From JANXLS01 sp038227045 (GTDB lineage Bacteria > Planctomycetota > SZUA-567 > H5-PLA8): 18,150 nt of DNA. Below, piece by piece: positions 14,465 to 18,150 of this stretch; the stretch's first letter is position 1; each line of letters begins with the position of its first letter. Location of the stretch: NCBI GenBank assembly GCA_038227045.1, contig JBBRQD010000105.1:1-18150 (forward strand), written 5' to 3'. The position numbers and the translations under genes are program-made. The notes beneath the pieces were generated by a model that was given only the letters and a program-made list of their open reading frames with translations, did not search any database and was not told where the DNA came from.

Positions 14465-15397
14465 ATGTCTCGAAAACAAAGCGCCATCGCCCAGGACTGG
14501 TGGGATTACACGACGTTGGAAGACGACCTCATCCACGACGCCGCGGCCCTCACGCCAAAGAAAATGGCAGCCCTCTCGCGGCCCGGATTCAAGATCGTCT
14601 TCTACGATTCCCTTGAAGAATTTTACGCGGCCGAGGCGCTCGAATACATCGAGGCTTGGAAGCAGGCGACGCTCGATAATCCCGTGGGAATCTGCGGGCC
14701 GATCGGACCGACCGAACAACTGCCGCTGGTCGCGCGCATCGTCAATTCAATCGGTCTCAATTTGCGCGCGGCGCATTTCTGGGGCATGGACGAATGGATC
14801 ATCGATGGAAAGGAAGCGTCCGCGACGCATCCGCTTTCGTTTGAAAAGGCCGACCGCGAAATGTGTTTCAAGCGCATCGATAAAAAGCTCGCGATGCCGG
14901 ATTCGAATCTGCATTTCCCGGCAGCCGACACGACGGCGTATCGAAAAACATGGGACGGCGCGATCCGCTGCGCGGTAATGCAGGGCGGGCAGGGGGACAT
15001 CAAGCACTGGGCGTTCAACGATCCGCCGAAGCGCTCGGGAAAATACAAACAGAATCCGCCGAAGCCGGAAGAGTATCGCAAACTCGCGACGCGCGTCGTC
15101 GATTTGCATCCCATCACAATCGCGCAGAACGCGCGCACCTCCGGCGGCGGCAACATCGCGCTCGTGCCGACACAAGCGATCACGGTCGGGCCACTTGAGA
15201 CATGGCGCGCGGAGAAAGTCTCGATCTGGCACGCCGGCAAGCACGACAATCCATTCGGCATGCGGCTCACGACACTGATGATTTCAAAGCGCCTCCCTGA
15301 CAGCGCCGTGCCGATGTCACTGCTGGCGGATCACCCCAACGTTCAGTTCAATTTCTATCGCGGTGGGCTGGGCACGTGCGCGGTCGAGATGCATTGA
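14465..15397 (+). CDS. NagB-like glucosamine-6-phosphate deaminase family protein
   Basis: The 310-residue protein shows the NagB/6-phosphogluconolactonase fold: GICGPIGPTEQLP (75-87) where NagB has its GPTG phosphate loop, FWGMDEW (105-111, Asp109 in the place of the proton-transferring Asp72) and GGQGDIKHWAFNDP (174-187). In E. coli NagB the last motif is DGHIAFNE; here His181 and AFN remain, but the Asp is displaced by one residue and Glu148 is Asp186. Activity may therefore be changed, on another sugar or without phosphate. It follows the deacetylase closely with a strong GGAGGAG (14454-14460). It is longer than the usual 240-270 residues because of an N-terminal extension (1-40) that is not a signal peptide. 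Confidence 0.75.
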   Translation: MSRKQSAIAQDWWDYTTLEDDLIHDAAALTPKKMAALSRPGFKIVFYDSLEEFYAAEALEYIEAWKQATLDNPVGICGPIGPTEQLPLVARIVNSIGLNLRAAHFWGMDEWIIDGKEASATHPLSFEKADREMCFKRIDKKLAMPDSNLHFPAADTTAYRKTWDGAIRCAVMQGGQGDIKHWAFNDPPKRSGKYKQNPPKPEEYRKLATRVVDLHPITIAQNARTSGGGNIALVPTQAITVGPLETWRAEKVSIWHAGKHDNPFGMRLTTLMISKRLPDSAVPMSLLADHPNVQFNFYRGGLGTCAVEMH

Positions 15398-15404
15398 GAC
15401 GTTT

Positions 15405-15558
15405 CCCCTCTCCCCTTGAGGGAGAGGGCCGACGCAGGTACTCCTGCGCGGGGTGAGGGGTAGACGCAGATTGGTCAATGCGCATTGGTAAATCCGTACC
15501 CACCCCTCACCCGGCGAGCGAGTACGCTCGTCCGCCCTCTCCCTCAAGGGGAGAGGGG
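15405..15558. repeat. Long inverted repeat with 25-base perfect ends
   Basis: The outer arms 15405-15429 and 15534-15558 are perfect reverse complements over 25 bases. Inside them both arms continue with a small hairpin: CGCAG/CTGCG (15433-15437, 15444-15448) around loop GTACTC, and CGAGC/GCTCG (15515-15519, 15526-15530) around loop GAGTAC (GTACTC on the other strand). Then follows the shared GGGTGAGGGGT. The stems differ, the loop is kept. Type CCCTCTCCCTCAAGGGGAGAGGG elements recur in many bacteria as MITE- or REP-like repeats. It separates the NagB-like gene from hutI and can form a very stable RNA hairpin. Confidence 0.9.
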
Positions 15559-15624
15559 AACGTTGCGCGACTCTCCGCTGGAACCAAGCTTGACCTTCGC
15601 CGTAAGAATCCTATCGTGAGACCT

Positions 15625-16860
15625 ATGCTTTCCGACTGCGCCACCGCCGATTGCATTTGGATCAACCTGAGACCCGCCACCCTGGACCCGGCAATCGCCG
15701 GCCCGTATGGCGCGCCGGACGGGCTCTGGGCGCTCGCCGTCAAAGGGGAAACGATCGCGGCGCTGATTCCAATGGATGTGCTGGATTCGAGCATTTTAGA
15801 GATACCCGTGCACGACGCGGGCGGGCGCTGGGCTACGCCGGGACTGGTGGATTGCCACACCCATCTCGTCTTCGCGGGTTCGCGCGCCGCCGAATGGGAA
15901 ATGCGCCTGGCGGGCGTTTCCTATAGCGAAATTGCGCGGCGCGGCGGCGGCATTCTGAACACAGTGCGAGCCACGCGCGCGGCAAGCGAAGACGAACTCC
16001 TCGCACTCGCGTTGCCGCGTGCAAAAGCGCTCGCCGTCGAAGGCGTGACGTGCGTCGAAATTAAATCGGGCTACGGTCTCACGCTCGCGGACGAGCTGAA
16101 AATGCTGCGCGTCGCGCGCCGCATCGGGGAACAGTTGCCGCTGGACGTTTCGCCGACGCTGCTGGCCGCTCACGTGGTACCGCCTGAATTCTCCGGACGC
16201 GCCGATGACTACATCGATCACATTATCCACGACATGCTGCCCGCGGCGAAAGGTCTGGCCGAAGCGGTGGACGTGTTCTGCGAAGGCATCGCCTTTTCGA
16301 CGGCGCAATGTGAACGGCTTTTCACCGCCGCAAAAGCTCACGGATTTGCAATCAAGGCGCACGCCGAACAATTAACGCTTCAGCGCGGATCCGAAGCCGT
16401 CGCGCGGCACGGCGGATGGTCCGCCGACCACCTCGAATTTCTCGACGAGCAAGGCGTGAACGCGCTGCGGGCCGCAAGCACGGTCGCCGTGTTGTTGCCG
16501 GGATCGTTTTACTTTTTGAGAGAAACGCAAAAGCCGCCAGCGGCATTACTGCGCGCATCATGCGTACCGATGGCCCTCGCCACCGACTTCAATCCCGGCA
16601 CATCGCCATTCGCGTCGCTGCGTCTGGCGATGAACCAGGCCTGTGTCATGTTTGGCCTCTCGCCCGAAGAAGCCCTAAGAGGAGCGACCGCTCATGCCGC
16701 ACAGGCGCTGGGCCGAGGCGCTCAGCTTGGGACGCTCACACCCGGTAAGCGCGCCGATTTTTTGCTTTGGGACGTGGCGCATCCGGCCGAAATCGTCTGC
16801 TCGCTCGGGACCAATCCATTAGTTGAGCGCGTGGTCCGAGGAAAGGTGACGCATGTCTGA
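15625..16860 (+). CDS. hutI: Imidazolonepropionase
   Basis: The enzyme hydrolyses imidazolone-5-propionate to N-formimino-L-glutamate in histidine breakdown, in the cytoplasm. From the ATG at 15625 it has 411 residues, the usual length. It is an amidohydrolase-type barrel with metal ligands H78 and H80 (PGLVDCHTHLVFAGSR), H246 (IKAHAEQ) and D321 (ALATDFNPGTSP). VEIKSGYGL (144-152) and SWADHLE-like SADHLE are further hallmarks. The frame is open back to 15478, but those 49 codons mostly translate the inverted repeat (RPPSPSRGEG) and are not part of the protein. A GTG at 15616 is a possible alternative start. The last 8 bases overlap hutG, so the two are co-translated. Confidence 0.93.
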   Translation: MLSDCATADCIWINLRPATLDPAIAGPYGAPDGLWALAVKGETIAALIPMDVLDSSILEIPVHDAGGRWATPGLVDCHTHLVFAGSRAAEWEMRLAGVSYSEIARRGGGILNTVRATRAASEDELLALALPRAKALAVEGVTCVEIKSGYGLTLADELKMLRVARRIGEQLPLDVSPTLLAAHVVPPEFSGRADDYIDHIIHDMLPAAKGLAEAVDVFCEGIAFSTAQCERLFTAAKAHGFAIKAHAEQLTLQRGSEAVARHGGWSADHLEFLDEQGVNALRAASTVAVLLPGSFYFLRETQKPPAALLRASCVPMALATDFNPGTSPFASLRLAMNQACVMFGLSPEEALRGATAHAAQALGRGAQLGTLTPGKRADFLLWDVAHPAEIVCSLGTNPLVERVVRGKVTHV

Positions 16861-17833
16861 TTTGTTCCAGCCGCCTGACATGAGCGTGTGGCGCGGGCGC
16901 ATCGACGACCCAGCCGAAGGAGCAGACGCGCTGCGCTGGCATCAGCGCGTGCAACCGCTGGTTTCAGGCGCAGCGCCTCCGGCTCCGGCACCGCCGGCTA
17001 TCGCGTTGCTCGGCTTCGCCTGTGACGCGGGCGTGCGCCGCAACCAAGGCCGCCCCGGCGCAGCCGAAGGCCCGCGCACGCTGCGCGCGGCGCTCTCGCC
17101 GCTCGCCTGGCATCAGAGCGGTCCGGTTTACGATGCCGGTGACGTGGCCTGCGTCGGCGACACGCTCGAAGAAGCACAGGAAGAACTCGCTGCACGTGTC
17201 GCCGCGCTGCTGCGCGACGGGCACCGCCCGCTGATCCTCGGCGGCGGACACGAGACGGCGTGGGGCACCTTCCAGGGAATCGCTCGCGCCCAACCCGCCG
17301 CCACTATCGGCATCCTGAATCTCGACGCGCATTTTGACGTGCGCGCCGCCCCGCGCGCTCACTCCGGCACGCCCTTCGCCCAAGCCGCGGAGTTGTGCCG
17401 CGCGCAGGGCCGTCCCTTACGGTATCTGTGTCTGGGCATCTCGGAAGCGGCCAACACCGTCGCGCTGTTCAGCCGCGCGGATGCACTCGGCGTCCGCTGC
17501 CGCCCCGACACGCGCATGGCGGAGCGGCATCTGCCGGACATTCTCGCACAGGCGGAAGCCTTCGCCGCCTCGGTGGACGCGCTGCATCTCTCGCTCGACC
17601 TCGACGTGCTCCCCGCCGCCGACATGCCCGCCGTAAGCGCACCGGCGGCAATGGGCGTCGCCCCAACAGTGATCGACGAAATCCTGCGCGCCGCAGCCAG
17701 CTCCGGCAAGGTGGCGGCGGCGGAAGTCGTTGAATACTGCGCGCCGCAGGACGAACGCGGACGAGGGGCGCGACTCGCCGCGCGATTGATTTGGAGCATT
17801 GCGCGGTACTGGAAATGCCTTGAAATAAAATGA
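16853..17833 (+). CDS. hutG: Formimidoylglutamase
   Basis: The 326-residue protein is of the ureohydrolase (arginase) family. The two-manganese site is complete: H133 in GGGHE, D158-A-H160-F-D162 in NLDAHFDVR, and D249-L-D251 in LSLDLDVLP. It would split N-formimino-L-glutamate to glutamate and formamide, the final step after hutI in the hut pathway. The link with hutI is direct (8-base overlap), which favours formimidoylglutamase over agmatinase or arginase. GAGGAAAGG (16838-16846) inside hutI is the ribosome binding site. Codon use is very GC-rich. hutH and hutU are not in this window; they may be elsewhere or beyond the right edge. A HutF/deformylase type route is not needed. Confidence 0.88.
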   Translation: MSDLFQPPDMSVWRGRIDDPAEGADALRWHQRVQPLVSGAAPPAPAPPAIALLGFACDAGVRRNQGRPGAAEGPRTLRAALSPLAWHQSGPVYDAGDVACVGDTLEEAQEELAARVAALLRDGHRPLILGGGHETAWGTFQGIARAQPAATIGILNLDAHFDVRAAPRAHSGTPFAQAAELCRAQGRPLRYLCLGISEAANTVALFSRADALGVRCRPDTRMAERHLPDILAQAEAFAASVDALHLSLDLDVLPAADMPAVSAPAAMGVAPTVIDEILRAAASSGKVAAAEVVEYCAPQDERGRGARLAARLIWSIARYWKCLEIK

Positions 17834-17882
17834 GACCATTGCATTAAACCTGGCCCGCTTGCACATTGTCATTGATTGCATT

Positions 17883-17900
17883 GCGTCCCGGAGGGGACGC
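17883..17900. repeat. Short perfect hairpin GCGTCCC/GGGACGC
   Basis: GCGTCCC (17883-17889) and GGGACGC (17894-17900) form a 7-base stem closing a GGAG tetraloop. It opens the repeat cluster after hutG. The purine tetraloop GGAG is like the tetranucleotide seen at the foot or loop of REP sequences. Confidence 0.7.
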
Positions 17901-17911
17901 CCCGAAAATAG

Positions 17912-17932
17912 CCCAGCACTTTTAGTGCTGGG
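17912..17932. repeat. Perfect hairpin CCCAGCACT/AGTGCTGGG
   Basis: Nine-base perfect arms (17912-17920 and 17924-17932) around TTT. From memory, CCCAGCACT..AGTGCTGGG units are a frequent intergenic repeat in Acidobacteria, Verrucomicrobia and Planctomycetes, usually in the company of the GTCCCGG..GGGAC hairpin, as here. It could act as a terminator after hutG, though the following bases are AAAAA rather than T. Confidence 0.75.
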
Positions 17933-17954
17933 TAAAAAGTGTCGGCGTGTCGAT

Positions 17955-18012
17955 AGTCCCGGTAGGGATGGCTGAAATCCGGCGCGCGATTTCAGCCGTC
18001 CCTGGCGGGACT
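17955..18012. repeat. Inverted repeat with 24-base arms (AGTCCCGGTAGGGA type)
   Basis: Arms 17955-17978 and 17989-18012 are reverse complements at 21 of 24 positions around a GC-rich spacer. Each arm holds its own small hairpin: TCCC/GGGA around GGTA on the left and around TGGC on the right. The three mismatches are two in that loop and one at the T/C next to it. Repeats with GTCCCGGTAGGGACGGCTGAAAT-like arms are known to recur in many environmental genomes. Confidence 0.8.
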
Positions 18013-18090
18013 AAACCCAATCTAAACTGAAAACACTATTTTTCGATGCCAAGGGTGTCGATTCTATATCGGGGGGCAGGAGTTGTCGCT

Positions 18091-18150
18091 ATGCTCAAGC
18101 CCGATTTGGCGAAGTGGAATCAGACACTCGACGACCTTTTTACGCTGGCG
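18091..18150 (+). CDS. 5' end of an unrecognised gene, cut by the window edge
   Basis: ATG at 18091 preceded by AGGAG (18078-18082, 8 bases before) opens a frame to the window end (20 codons, beginning MLKPDLAKWNQTLDDLF). The fragment is helical-looking, without signal peptide. It cannot be assigned to a family, and does not look like the start of hutU or hutH. Confidence 0.45.
   Translation, partial: MLKPDLAKWNQTLDDLFTLA

Larger units (their letters stand above)
17834..18090. other. Intergenic region with a repeat cluster
   Basis: No gene is seen here. Most of it (17883-18012) is the repeat cluster described separately; the flanks (17834-17882 and 18013-18077) show no clear promoter pair or terminator. 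The AGGAG at 18078-18082 begins the next gene. Confidence 0.5.

Noticed and set aside
15478..15624. N-terminal extension of hutI
   Set aside because: Mostly the translation of the inverted repeat; not part of the imidazolonepropionase family and would make the protein too long.
16853..17833. Agmatinase or arginase as alternative call for hutG
   Set aside because: The metal ligands would fit, but translational overlap with hutI makes formimidoylglutamase much more likely.

Overview
The window (18,150 bases, moderately GC-rich apart from an AT-rich left end) looks like a chromosomal stretch of a free-living, saprophytic Gram-negative bacterium. The best guess is the PVC group or a neighbouring phylum (Planctomycetota, Verrucomicrobiota, Lentisphaerota, Hydrogenedentota). 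The guess rests on gene content: a Tat-exported Gfo/Idh/MocA oxidoreductase, a secreted NIPSNAP tandem, a lone SGNH lipoprotein, a PIG-L/NagB-like pair, and many small hairpin-rich intergenic repeats. No rRNA, tRNA, CRISPR array, phage or complete insertion sequence is visible, so the assignment is tentative.

Layout. Bases 1-60 hold the 5' end of a minus-strand gene, and 61-880 is AT-rich DNA with no convincing gene. Next come a secreted protein with four 50-residue TPR-like repeats (881-1672), a SnoaL/NTF2-like protein (minus, 1825-2205), an SGNH-hydrolase lipoprotein (2400-3179), an exported beta-lactamase-fold serine hydrolase (3329-4813), a secreted NIPSNAP tandem (minus, 4818-5600), a cold-shock protein with its own terminator (minus, 5729-5935), and an odd protein joining a small helical N-terminus to a detached amylase-type C-terminal domain (minus, 6301-7050). 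The plus strand continues with a YpeA-like acetyltransferase, a secreted transglutaminase-fold protein and a secreted double peptidase-S51 (cyanophycinase-like) protein.

The right half is more metabolic. Two Gfo/Idh/MocA oxidoreductases (one with a Tat signal, one cytoplasmic), a small membrane protein, a PIG-L deacetylase and a NagB-like deaminase lie on one strand from 10704 to 15397. They suggest oxidation, deacetylation and deamination of an unidentified amino sugar or N-acetylated sugar; this is inference. They are followed by hutI-hutG, overlapping by 8 bases: two enzymes of histidine degradation (imidazolonepropionate to formiminoglutamate to glutamate plus formamide). hutH and hutU are not in the window.

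The most interesting structural signal lies between the genes. Two long imperfect inverted repeats of unrelated sequence (3189-3280 and 15405-15558) both carry, in each arm, a small hairpin whose six-base loop is RTACYC in one orientation, while the stems differ and, within the first repeat, show a compensatory base-pair change. A further compound hairpin (8955-8987) has the related loop GTACCT. Other repeat types occur at 1766-1807, 6204-6278, 12098-12165 and 17883-18012, so most larger intergenic gaps hold a structured repeat.
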